From contig CACVQR010000009.1 in the NCBI GenBank assembly GCA_902756345.1, positions 1 to 64,000 on the forward strand: 64,000 bases of DNA, given 5' to 3'. Below, in pieces: positions 52,352 through 60,324 of this stretch. Each line of letters begins with the position of its first letter. Within the stretch, counting starts at the first letter, position 1. Under the pieces are notes generated by a model. That model saw nothing but the letters and a program-made list of their open reading frames with translations, made no database searches and was not told where the DNA came from. Made by a program: the position numbers and the translations under genes. This DNA comes from Fibrobacter succinogenes. Lineage in GTDB: Bacteria > Fibrobacterota > Fibrobacteria > Fibrobacterales > Fibrobacteraceae.

Positions 52352-53200
52352 ATGGGCGAAAAGAAACCGACAAAAAGAATCTTCGAATACCTGGATTACC
52401 GGGAATTTTTGAAAGATTACTACAACGCAAAGAAAGAGGCGAACCCCGCCTTTTCGCTTCGCGTGTTTTCGGACAAGATCGGTTTCAAGGCCAAGGACTT
52501 TATTAGCCGCGTCATGAACGGCGACAAAAACCTTTCGAGCCAAAGCATTCCCAAAGTGGCTTCGGGGCTTCGCCTCGGCAAGCACGAAACCGAATTTTTC
52601 GTAGCGCTTGTCAAGTTCAACCAGGCCGAAACAACCGACGAACGCAACGTCGCCTTCGAACAAATGCAGGCCGTGCTCAAAGTCGTACGATTCGCCGAGA
52701 AGCAGCATTTGCTCGGGCATGCACAGTACATGGTGTATTCCGACTGGCGACATCTCACAATCCGTAGCCTGATTGGCATGTTCGGTTTTGACGGCAACTA
52801 CGAGGCGCTCGCCAAGCAAGTTCGTCCGAACATCACTGTCGAACAGGCAAAACAGTCCGTAAAGCTACTCGAAGAATGTCAACTCATCAAGAAAGATGAA
52901 TCGGGCAAGTACGTGCTGACCGAAAGCGCCATTACCACTGGCGATCGCACCTCGAAACTCGCACTCCGCGGCTATCACCAGAATTGCCTAAAGCTCGCTG
53001 CAGATTCCATTGACCGCGACGCTCCTGGCACGCGCCATGTTTCGGGCCTTACGCTTGGAATCAGCCAAGAAGGCTACGAACGCATTGTAGAGCGAATCAA
53101 CGCCTTCCGTAAAGAAATCGCGCTCCTCGCCGAAGAAGACGAAGGGAGCGATAAAGTTTTCCAACTGGAATTTGCCCTATTCCCCGTCGGCGGGAAATAA
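52352..53200 (+). CDS. TIGR02147 family regulator (copy C)
   Basis: A 282-residue TIGR02147 protein: RIFEYLDYRGFL-like opening (EYLDYREFLKDYYNAKKE), helix-turn-helix region (FSDKIGFKAKDFISRVMNG ... SQSIPKVASGLRLG), middle SDWRHLTIRSLIGMFGFDG, and C-terminal RHVSGLTLGISQEGYERIV. Divergent from its lipoprotein partner; the same pair types in copies A and B are co-directional. AAGG before ATG 52352. A bidirectional terminator follows. Confidence 0.88.
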   Translation: MGEKKPTKRIFEYLDYREFLKDYYNAKKEANPAFSLRVFSDKIGFKAKDFISRVMNGDKNLSSQSIPKVASGLRLGKHETEFFVALVKFNQAETTDERNVAFEQMQAVLKVVRFAEKQHLLGHAQYMVYSDWRHLTIRSLIGMFGFDGNYEALAKQVRPNITVEQAKQSVKLLEECQLIKKDESGKYVLTESAITTGDRTSKLALRGYHQNCLKLAADSIDRDAPGTRHVSGLTLGISQEGYERIVERINAFRKEIALLAEEDEGSDKVFQLEFALFPVGGK

Positions 53201-53215
53201 TTTTCCATAATTTTT

Positions 53216-53250
53216 ATACAAAAACGCCCCGACATTCGTCGGGACGCCTT
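53216..53250. terminator. Bidirectional terminator
   Basis: CGCCCCGAC (53225-53233), loop ATTC, GTCGGGACG (53238-53246), one mismatch; TTTTT on the minus side and CCTTGTTT on plus. Shared by TIGR02147 copy C and the PL9 gene. Confidence 0.85.
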
Positions 53251-53265
53251 GTTTGGTATTGAAAA

Positions 53266-54921
53266 CTACTTCGTGAATGTGGGCTGCATTGCCTTGCGGT
53301 TACCTGCACGCCGGGCATTCACCGAGCGACCGTTCACGTAGAACAGGCGGCCCGGCCGTTGCATGTTCGGCCTGCGTTGCGGAAGCGGGCGCACAAATGT
53401 CGTCGAATCACCCGCAGAAATTTCCGTAGAATCCGCAGTCGAATCGACCGGCGCAACCGACGTATCGACCGGAACGACAATCGGCGTTACAGCAGTATCC
53501 TTCGGCGTGGTATCGACCGGCACTATAACAGGCGACACATAGCCGTATTCGTACGCACCCAAATCCGGAGCCTTGCCCTCGTACTTGAGACCCACATTCA
53601 CGCCCTTGTCAATCATCTGGCTATTCTTTGCGAGCTTCAGGAAGTCGATATCCGGAAGGCTACCGTCGGCCTGGCGCGGGCCGAATGCACCGCCGAGAGG
53701 CCCGAGTTCCTTGCCCGTCACGGTCATGCTCGGGTCAGACACACTCACGAAATCAGATTCCTTCGGGGTGATGTTCAGGTTCCAGGTATTGTATTCGCCC
53801 GACGCATATTCACCGCCGATGTAGGCCGTCTTGTTCGGGAAGGCGATATTGTTTTTCATCACGTGAGCCTTGCTCCCCTTGAGCACGACACCGTCGGTGC
53901 GGTTGTCGTTTGCATCCCAGGTACTCGCCCACATGTTGAACGCCGTGCCGTTCATATAGGCCGTATTGTTGAACCAGTCGTTACCGCCGCTGCTGTGATT
54001 CGCGTAAAAGCCCGATGCCTTGTTTTTCCAGGCGACGCAGTTGCGGATGGTGTGGCGCACACCCGTCTTGCTGCTCCCTGCCTTGAAGCCATTGCCGTTG
54101 CCGTCCTTCGGCTTGCCGGTCCCGTAGTTGCTGTAGCCGTGGCCCATTGCCCAGCTGTTCTCGATAACCACCGGGAACTCCTGGCTAATAAAATCCCAGC
54201 CGTCGTCGCTGTTCCACCAGGCACGACAACCGATGAACTTCGTCGTATCGCCACCCTGCTGGTAGTGCACGCCAAAGCCGTCGGCATTCTGACCGTCTCC
54301 CTGGCGTCCGTTGGGGTCGTAGTTGTCGTGACTGTCGCAGTTCAAGAACAAATGTCCACCGCCGCTTCCCGAGCCCTTCTCGTTTACGAAGAATCCCGAG
54401 CCGCCGTTGTGGTGGCTATCGATCAACTCCAAGAAGATATGCTTGCTGCGGGACACGTACACGCCCACATTCGATTCACCCTTCATGGGAACGTTCTTGA
54501 CTTCGAGCCCCTTCAAGTGCAGGTACTGCGCCTGGATAAGGATACCCGAAGTGTACCTTACGTTGTTCGAACCGTTGGCAATCGGCATCTTGCTGAAGTC
54601 AATGACCGGCTTTTCGCCCGGGTATGCGAGGTAATGAATGCGCTTGTTATCGCTTGAACCGCTCTTGGTCAGGTGAATGCCCGCGAACATGTTGTCGTTT
54701 TTCACATAGTTCGTGTCCGTATGCAGGTAGGTTCCGCCGCGAATCCACACGGTATCGCCCGCGTTCACCACGGAATTCGCCTTGTTGAGGGTCGCAAACG
54801 GGCTATCCTTCGTTCCCTTGTTCGTATTCTTGCCAGCGGGGGCCACATAGTAGGTCGCCCCGAAAGTTTCCGCAGCAGCCAAGGCAATCACGGCCGCACA
54901 CAACACGCGCTTCATTTTCAT
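53266..54921 (-). CDS. Pectate lyase, PL9 family
   Basis: A 551-residue secreted protein with signal peptide (about 1-22, TFGAT) and a PL9 beta-helix (about 23-450; TYYVAPAGKNTNKGTKDSPF, GDTVWIRGGTY, NADGFGVHYQQGGD, WWNSDDGWDFIS, GNGFKAGSSKTG, DLGAYEYG). A P/V/T/D-rich linker leads to a basic tail (RLFYVNGRSVNARRAGNRK ... PTFTK). The Asp cluster of NSDDGWDF and the lysine of GFKAG are the expected calcium site and catalytic base. The GAGG preceding ATG 54921 lies 9 bases after the GH53 stop, so GH53 and PL9 are one operon. Confidence 0.88.
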   Translation of the reverse strand: MKMKRVLCAAVIALAAAETFGATYYVAPAGKNTNKGTKDSPFATLNKANSVVNAGDTVWIRGGTYLHTDTNYVKNDNMFAGIHLTKSGSSDNKRIHYLAYPGEKPVIDFSKMPIANGSNNVRYTSGILIQAQYLHLKGLEVKNVPMKGESNVGVYVSRSKHIFLELIDSHHNGGSGFFVNEKGSGSGGGHLFLNCDSHDNYDPNGRQGDGQNADGFGVHYQQGGDTTKFIGCRAWWNSDDGWDFISQEFPVVIENSWAMGHGYSNYGTGKPKDGNGNGFKAGSSKTGVRHTIRNCVAWKNKASGFYANHSSGGNDWFNNTAYMNGTAFNMWASTWDANDNRTDGVVLKGSKAHVMKNNIAFPNKTAYIGGEYASGEYNTWNLNITPKESDFVSVSDPSMTVTGKELGPLGGAFGPRQADGSLPDIDFLKLAKNSQMIDKGVNVGLKYEGKAPDLGAYEYGYVSPVIVPVDTTPKDTAVTPIVVPVDTSVAPVDSTADSTEISAGDSTTFVRPLPQRRPNMQRPGRLFYVNGRSVNARRAGNRKAMQPTFTK

Positions 54922-54936
54922 AAACACCTCATCCCG

Positions 54937-56766
54937 TTACTTTGAATATATCTTGATTTTCGATGCACGGTTCTTCAATGCACCCGCAGAACGCCCGTTC
55001 ACCAGGAAGTTCCGGCCACCGTTACGGAGCGTATTGCTACGCACGGGAATCCTCTGGAGTACCGTCGTGCCGCTGTCGCCCACCACCGAGTCGCCGGGAT
55101 TGACGGGGATTATCGCATTCTTATTCACGAACTCAATACGGTCGATATTCGGGCCGCCATCCTTCGTGAGCGAGGCGATGGTGATGGCGCTTGCACCCGC
55201 AGGCAACCTGAGCGTCACCACGCTCGAATCCCACGATTCCCAGGCACCCGTCGATTCGAAGTCCACCGATTCCACCTGCACCTTGCCATTCACCGCAACA
55301 CTTACCGGGCGATTTGCCGTAGAGCCGTTCGCGAATACAATTTTCACGTCCTTGTCGCCCTCGCTTGCAGTAACCACGGAAAGCGTCACCGAAGACCCCA
55401 CCTCGTTATCGAGATTCGCGTAGCCCTTGCCCGAAAAGCCCTCGTGCGTCGATTCGAGAACCGCCTTGTTGAACACGCCGTTTTCCGCTTCGTACTTGAG
55501 CGAATCCTTGCCCACGAACTTGAAGGTCGCGCCCAGGTTCACATCCTTGCCGAGACTTGCCACCGTGTATTCCTTGCCGTTACCCGTGTTGTCGCCGGTC
55601 CACGCCACAAATTCCCAGCCCTCCTGCGGAACGGCCGTAAAGGTCACCTTGCTGCCTTCCGGAATTTCACTGCCTTCAATGCTCTGCGCAATCGAACCGC
55701 CGTAAGCGACCGTTGTCTTCACGTTGTACTTCTTTACGGCCTTGCCGTTTTGCACCCAGTCCGGGAGCGTCGCGTTGTATTTTTTCGCGATATCGCGCAG
55801 TTCCCTAAGGCGTGCATTCGCCGTGTATTTCTGGCCATCACGATCAAACATCGGCTTTTTGCTGTAGCGGGTCGGCTCCCACACGAAGGTTCCCCAGCCC
55901 AGATCGCCAAACTCATAGAACACAGAATTCACGAGGGCCGTACGTTCGCCCGTATATTCGCAGCTCAGCACCGCCTTCTTGTTCTTGACCACGAGCCCGA
56001 ACATATCGCGCCAATCCTGCCCGTTGTTCGTGGTGCCGTAGGTGGAACCGCAAATGGCATCGTAGTCGATGTTCGCGTGAATCTTGCTGTACCAATCCGC
56101 AAAACCCTTCTCGGGGCGCGGCTGGCCATGCTGCATCACAATCTTGATGGAAGGATCCGTCTCGCGCACCGCACGCACACCCGAATTGATGATATTCGCG
56201 AAGTCCGCCGTCTTGCTCAGCGAAACGCCCACCACCTTCGAGTTGATTTCGTTGCCCACCTGCACCATGTCGGGGCGCAGCCCCGCCTTCATGAGCGCAT
56301 CCATGGTCGTCTTCACGTGGTTATAGGCGAGCTTGCCCATCTCGGCATTGCTCTTGCCCGCCCACGAGGCCGGAACATTCTGGTGGCCGATGGATGCCCA
56401 CGTGTCGCTCATGTGGAAATCCAGGAAGAATCCCATGTTGTGCGCCTTGATGCGCTTGGCGAGCGCAATGGTATGTTCCAGGTCGCACCAGCACACGTTG
56501 GAATTTGCACCGGAGTAACTCTCCTTGGCGTAGCCGATGCACGAATTCACGAAGGTGCGCACGCGGATAAAGTTGATTCCATGATTCTGCAGGATATCAA
56601 AGAGATCCTGCTGCTTGCCGTTATCGTAGTACTTTGCCCCTAACGACTCGTCTTCGAGCACCCACGAGACATCAACACCCACGATATACGGGCGCGCAAG
56701 CGCCGCAACCGCCACGACACCCAGGACCAGTGCCGTTTTCCTGATGATTTTACCCATTCCAAACAT
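54937..56766 (-). CDS. GH53 endo-beta-1,4-galactanase with CBM35/CBM6-like domain
   Basis: A 609-residue secreted enzyme predicted to hydrolyse the beta-1,4-galactan side chains of rhamnogalacturonan I. It has a signal (about 1-25), a GH53 barrel (about 27-350) with acid/base E173 in VQVGNEINS and nucleophile E270 in LSCEYTGE, a short Ig-like module (about 365-430, GWEFVAWTGDNTG), a CBM35/CBM6-like jelly-roll (about 440-565, LKYEAENGVFNKA, GGPNIDRIEFV) and a basic tail NFLVNGRSAGALKN. AAGGAG six bases before ATG 56766. It heads the operon with PL9. Confidence 0.93.
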   Translation of the reverse strand: MFGMGKIIRKTALVLGVVAVAALARPYIVGVDVSWVLEDESLGAKYYDNGKQQDLFDILQNHGINFIRVRTFVNSCIGYAKESYSGANSNVCWCDLEHTIALAKRIKAHNMGFFLDFHMSDTWASIGHQNVPASWAGKSNAEMGKLAYNHVKTTMDALMKAGLRPDMVQVGNEINSKVVGVSLSKTADFANIINSGVRAVRETDPSIKIVMQHGQPRPEKGFADWYSKIHANIDYDAICGSTYGTTNNGQDWRDMFGLVVKNKKAVLSCEYTGERTALVNSVFYEFGDLGWGTFVWEPTRYSKKPMFDRDGQKYTANARLRELRDIAKKYNATLPDWVQNGKAVKKYNVKTTVAYGGSIAQSIEGSEIPEGSKVTFTAVPQEGWEFVAWTGDNTGNGKEYTVASLGKDVNLGATFKFVGKDSLKYEAENGVFNKAVLESTHEGFSGKGYANLDNEVGSSVTLSVVTASEGDKDVKIVFANGSTANRPVSVAVNGKVQVESVDFESTGAWESWDSSVVTLRLPAGASAITIASLTKDGGPNIDRIEFVNKNAIIPVNPGDSVVGDSGTTVLQRIPVRSNTLRNGGRNFLVNGRSAGALKNRASKIKIYSK

Positions 56767-56797
56767 CCTTCACTCCTTTGTTTTTAGTTAATATTTT

Positions 56798-56863
56798 GTT
56801 GTACTATAAGTTGTACTACAATTTTCCATAAATATAACTCTTTTTACTATAAAACGTACTATA
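56798..56863. promoter_or_regulatory. Repeated GTTGTACTATAA boxes upstream of GH53
   Basis: GTTGTACTA occurs at 56798-56806 and 56810-56818, with the related CGTACTATA at 56855-56863. CTTTTTACTATAA at 56840-56852 is identical to 62446-62458 in the leader of the GH43 operon. Likely binding sites; I see no standard -35. Confidence 0.5.
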
Positions 56864-56935
56864 TTTTTTGAAAAATTTTAAAATTGGCGATTTTGGGCGG
56901 AAAACGGGAATATTCATTGAAGAAAAAGCTCAATC

Positions 56936-57022
56936 TCACCCGTAAACAAGCCCTAGCGCGATGGCGAGCAGGCTGAGCACCGCAATCTGCTTGACGATGG
57001 CAAAATTTTCACGACTGAACAT
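56936..57022 (-). CDS. 28-residue membrane peptide, coupled to the GH43 gene
   Basis: Three bases after the GH43 stop (57026), ATG 57022 opens a 28-codon frame ending at TGA 56936. The peptide starts MFSRENFAIVKQ and continues with IAVLSLLAIALGLVY, a good single membrane helix with positive charge before it. GAGG six bases upstream, inside the end of the GH43 gene, is a fitting ribosome binding site. The small size and coupling suggest a real small membrane protein, but no family is known to me. Confidence 0.5.
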   Translation of the reverse strand: MFSRENFAIVKQIAVLSLLAIALGLVYG

Positions 57023-57025
57023 GCT

Positions 57026-58684
57026 TTACCTCAGCTCGATTTTCTGGATGCGGCCGCCGAGCCATACCACGTATGCGCCGGGAGCAAAATCACTCACCGA
57101 AACTTGCGCGGCGTGCCCGCGGGCAACCACCATGCCGTGCAGGTTCATCAGGGCGTAATCCGCAGCCTGCGAGAACCGCAAACCATCCGCGCGAGAAACG
57201 CCGACAACCCGCGCACCGAGATTCCCAGGCGCTGCGACTAGCGACGTAATTTCTGCGGAACTGCTCGACACGTCCTCGGAGCTGGAACTTTCGGGCGCGA
57301 CCTCTACGCTGGAAGAACTATATGCAGATTCGTCGCCCATGTATTCAAACTTGAACGACTGATTCTGCGTTCCGGTCTGTTTCCACACGACAAGCGGCAT
57401 GCCCGCCTCCGTAGAGATGTTCAAGACATCGCCCAGGTATTCACTTGCGGTATCCGCGTACAGGCGGTAGCCATCATCCACATTAAAGTTCTCGATGATA
57501 ATCCTGTTTTCGGCATCGACGGTCTTTGCGGTATCCAGCAGGTTTCCCTTTCCGAACGAGAGATACTTTCCCGTTTCGATGTTCCTGAGCGTGTAGGTGT
57601 AACCGTCGATTCTTTTGAGCGCCCACAACTGCGATTCGCTTTCTTCGGAATCCATCTGGATTACGACGCTACGGCTGTCTTCGAGACTCAGGCCGCTGTG
57701 CCGCGCCTTGATGCGGTAAACGCCATCCCTGATCGGCGCGTGGTCAACCTTCTTTACGCCCGCGTCGGTCATGGTGATGTTCGCGATGGTCGAGTCGTTT
57801 TCGTAGTAGGCGTAGTCCACACACAATGCACGGCGAAAACTGCCGCCAATCGCGCCCGTATGGTATATGTAATACCACTGGTTATGGAATTCAACGAACG
57901 CCTGATGGCTCGTATTGGAATTCTTGTTGTAACCGACAATGACCTTGGAATTGGATACGGGCCCTGTCGGGCTTTTCATGGTCGCCTGGCCAATGCGTTC
58001 TTCCCAGCCGTAGGCATACGTCAAGAAGTAGTAGCCGTTCCTTTTATGAACGTACGGAGCCTCGGTAAAACTGGGCGGCGTCACGTTGAACATGCCGCCT
58101 TGCAGTTCGACCATGTTTTCCTTGAGCCTGTAGCCCATCACGGCGCCGTTGCCCCAATAAATATAGGCCTGTCCGTCGTCATCGATAAAGACGGTCGGGT
58201 CGATATCGTAATTCACGCCGCTATTCGCCGGAGTCATGTTGCTTGTAATGAGCGCCTTGCCGATGGCGTCCTTGTACGGGCCGGCCGGATGGTCCGCGAC
58301 GGCGACACCAACTGCAAAGTCCCTGCCGTCGTGCACGGTCACATACCAGTAAAACTTGCCGTTCCGTTCGATAGTCTGGCTCGCCCAGGCACTGCCGCGT
58401 GCCCACTTGAACGACTTGATAGAAAGCGCGGCCCCGCGATCCACCCAGGTATCCATATCTCCCGAAGAGAATATGTGCCAGTCGTTCATTATGTAACCTT
58501 CGTGACCGGCGGGCGCCTCGTCATGCCCCGTGAAGATATACATGGTATCGTTGTAAACGAGCCCTGCGGGGTCTGCCGTGAACATATTCGTGACAATGGG
58601 ATTGCTTGCGGCAAATGCACCAACAGCAAGCGACAACCCGGCACCCATAAAACCACCCCGAAGGGCGTTTCCCAATCCGTACAT
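57026..58684 (-). CDS. GH43 family glycosidase with ricin-like C-terminal domain
   Basis: A 552-residue secreted protein with a signal peptide (about 1-26) and a five-blade GH43 propeller (about 27-320; NMFTADPAGLVYND with the base Asp, GSAWASQTIERNGKFYWYV, NYDIDPTVFIDDDGQAYIYWGN, FTEAPYVHKRNGYYFLTYAYG with the acid Glu). A ricin-like beta-trefoil domain (about 325-455, GVYRIKARHSGLSLED) follows, with a Ser-rich linker and a short sorting tail (YALMNLHGMVVARG). It is closely related in layout to the next gene upstream and is likely a product of duplication. Arabinofuranosidase/xylosidase type activity is probable, exact specificity unknown. Confidence 0.88.
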   Translation of the reverse strand: MYGLGNALRGGFMGAGLSLAVGAFAASNPIVTNMFTADPAGLVYNDTMYIFTGHDEAPAGHEGYIMNDWHIFSSGDMDTWVDRGAALSIKSFKWARGSAWASQTIERNGKFYWYVTVHDGRDFAVGVAVADHPAGPYKDAIGKALITSNMTPANSGVNYDIDPTVFIDDDGQAYIYWGNGAVMGYRLKENMVELQGGMFNVTPPSFTEAPYVHKRNGYYFLTYAYGWEERIGQATMKSPTGPVSNSKVIVGYNKNSNTSHQAFVEFHNQWYYIYHTGAIGGSFRRALCVDYAYYENDSTIANITMTDAGVKKVDHAPIRDGVYRIKARHSGLSLEDSRSVVIQMDSEESESQLWALKRIDGYTYTLRNIETGKYLSFGKGNLLDTAKTVDAENRIIIENFNVDDGYRLYADTASEYLGDVLNISTEAGMPLVVWKQTGTQNQSFKFEYMGDESAYSSSSVEVAPESSSSEDVSSSSAEITSLVAAPGNLGARVVGVSRADGLRFSQAADYALMNLHGMVVARGHAAQVSVSDFAPGAYVVWLGGRIQKIELR

Positions 58685-58719
58685 CTAAACACTCCTGTTT
58701 TTAGAATAAGTTAATTCCG

Positions 58720-60303
58720 CTAGAACATCACCCGATACGGAATCTGCCTGTCAAAACTGCGGCCCTTGAGGTCACGGTAACCCTTGCGAGCAGGCACCTG
58801 CATTCCCTGGCGAGCGGCATGCGGAGCAATCGCAGTAGTTCCACTGCTGGAACTGCTCGACGCGACTTCGGAACTCGAAGAACCTTCAGCAACTCCGGAG
58901 CTGGAAGACTCCTTGACGCTAGAAGACGATTCCGGTTCAACAGCCGGCGGGGTCGCTTTCGCGAGTTTCACCTTCTGGTTGTCGGCGCCGGTGCGTACCC
59001 AAGTAATCACGGGCACGCCCGCGTCCTTCGAGACATTCAGCACGTCGCCCACAAAGTCGCTGTCGTAGTCGCCATACAGGTAGTAGCCCTTCGCGGCAGA
59101 GGCGTTCTCGATGCGGATTTCGCAGGCAGTCGCCGATGTCTTGACGGTATCGAGCAGCGTCTTGGGCGGGCAATAGTAGCGGCCGGTACCGTAATTCTTG
59201 AGCGTGTAATGGCGGGCATTTTTCGTGCTGCGTTCCACGGTCCAGAATTGGTTTGCATCCTTTTCGCTTTCGGGGCGCTGCACCACGATTCCGTTCTCTT
59301 CAACAAAAGACAGGTTGCTGTGCGAAACGGTCAGGCGGTACGTGCCGTTTTCCACGAGCGCGTTATTTACTTTGTCTACACCCGTGGTGGTACGCTTGAT
59401 TTTCTGAATATTCGCATTCTCGTCGTAGTACAGGTAATCGATATTCACGGAACGGCGGTAAGTCCAGCCACCTGGCGCGTTTGCGCCGTGATACATGAAA
59501 TACCAATGCCCGAGATACTTGAAAATCGCCTGGTGGTTCGTCTCGGAATTGTCGAGCTTGTCATTCAGCACGCCCTTCTGCGTCCACGGGCCATTCAGGC
59601 TCGTGGCCATAGAATAGTTTGTCGTAGAAGGGTAACCCGAGGCGTAACTGAAGTAGTAGTTGCCGCGGTACTTGTGCATCCAGGGAGCCTCGAAAAAGTC
59701 CTTGATCTTGATGTCTTCGGGCGTACTCGCGAGCTCAATCATGTTTTCCTTGAGTTTCACGCGACGACCCGCGTTCCACGAGCCCCAATACATCCAGATG
59801 TCGTTCCCATCGTAGAAAATTGCGGGGTCGATATTCAGCGCGACATCGTTCGGGGTGTCGTCGGTCACGAGCGCCTTGCCGATAGCATCCTTCCATGGGC
59901 CCGAGGGGTGATCGGCCACCGCGACGCCAATCGCGAAGCCTTCATCACGCACGACAGTCGCATGATGCACGGCCACGTACCAGTAGAACTTGCCATTACG
60001 GTATTCGCAATGGCCCGCGAAGGCGTTGCCGCTTGCCCACTTGAAGGTCCGCCACGAAAGTACCGCACCGTAGTCATGGTAGTTTTCCATGTCGTCGGTC
60101 ACCAGCACATGCCAGTCGTTCATCAAGAAGAACTTGTTGTTGTTCCCCTGAGCGCCCTGCTCGTCGTGGCCCGCAAAAATGAACAGGCTATCGTTGTGCA
60201 CGAGCGCCGCGGCATCGGCAGAGTAGAATTTTGTAGTGAGGGGGTTTGCAGCCATCGCAACGGCCGCCACCCCCATCAGCATAGATAAAGCACGTTTAAA
60301 CAT
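58720..60303 (-). CDS. GH43 family glycosidase with ricin-like C-terminal domain (paralogue)
   Basis: A 527-residue secreted protein: signal (about 1-19, AMAAN), GH43 propeller (about 20-320; KFYSADAAALVHND in place of the usual base Asp context, NIDPAIFYDGNDIWMYWGS, FFEAPWMHKYRGNYYFSYASG), a ricin-like domain (about 325-445), a Ser-rich linker and a tail ending DLKGRSFDRQIPYRVMF. The region SADAAALVHND has Ala where the neighbour has Pro, but the Asp is kept. ATG 60303 is preferred over TTG 60309. It starts 15-21 bases after the preceding GH43 stop, so they form an operon. Confidence 0.87.
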   Translation of the reverse strand: MFKRALSMLMGVAAVAMAANPLTTKFYSADAAALVHNDSLFIFAGHDEQGAQGNNNKFFLMNDWHVLVTDDMENYHDYGAVLSWRTFKWASGNAFAGHCEYRNGKFYWYVAVHHATVVRDEGFAIGVAVADHPSGPWKDAIGKALVTDDTPNDVALNIDPAIFYDGNDIWMYWGSWNAGRRVKLKENMIELASTPEDIKIKDFFEAPWMHKYRGNYYFSYASGYPSTTNYSMATSLNGPWTQKGVLNDKLDNSETNHQAIFKYLGHWYFMYHGANAPGGWTYRRSVNIDYLYYDENANIQKIKRTTTGVDKVNNALVENGTYRLTVSHSNLSFVEENGIVVQRPESEKDANQFWTVERSTKNARHYTLKNYGTGRYYCPPKTLLDTVKTSATACEIRIENASAAKGYYLYGDYDSDFVGDVLNVSKDAGVPVITWVRTGADNQKVKLAKATPPAVEPESSSSVKESSSSGVAEGSSSSEVASSSSSSGTTAIAPHAARQGMQVPARKGYRDLKGRSFDRQIPYRVMF

Positions 60304-60324
60304 ACCCAAACATCCCTTTTTCTG

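Noticed and set aside
60303..60309. TTG start at 60309 for the GH43 gene
   Set aside because: ATG at 60303 gives a normal signal peptide; the upstream TTG adds only two residues.
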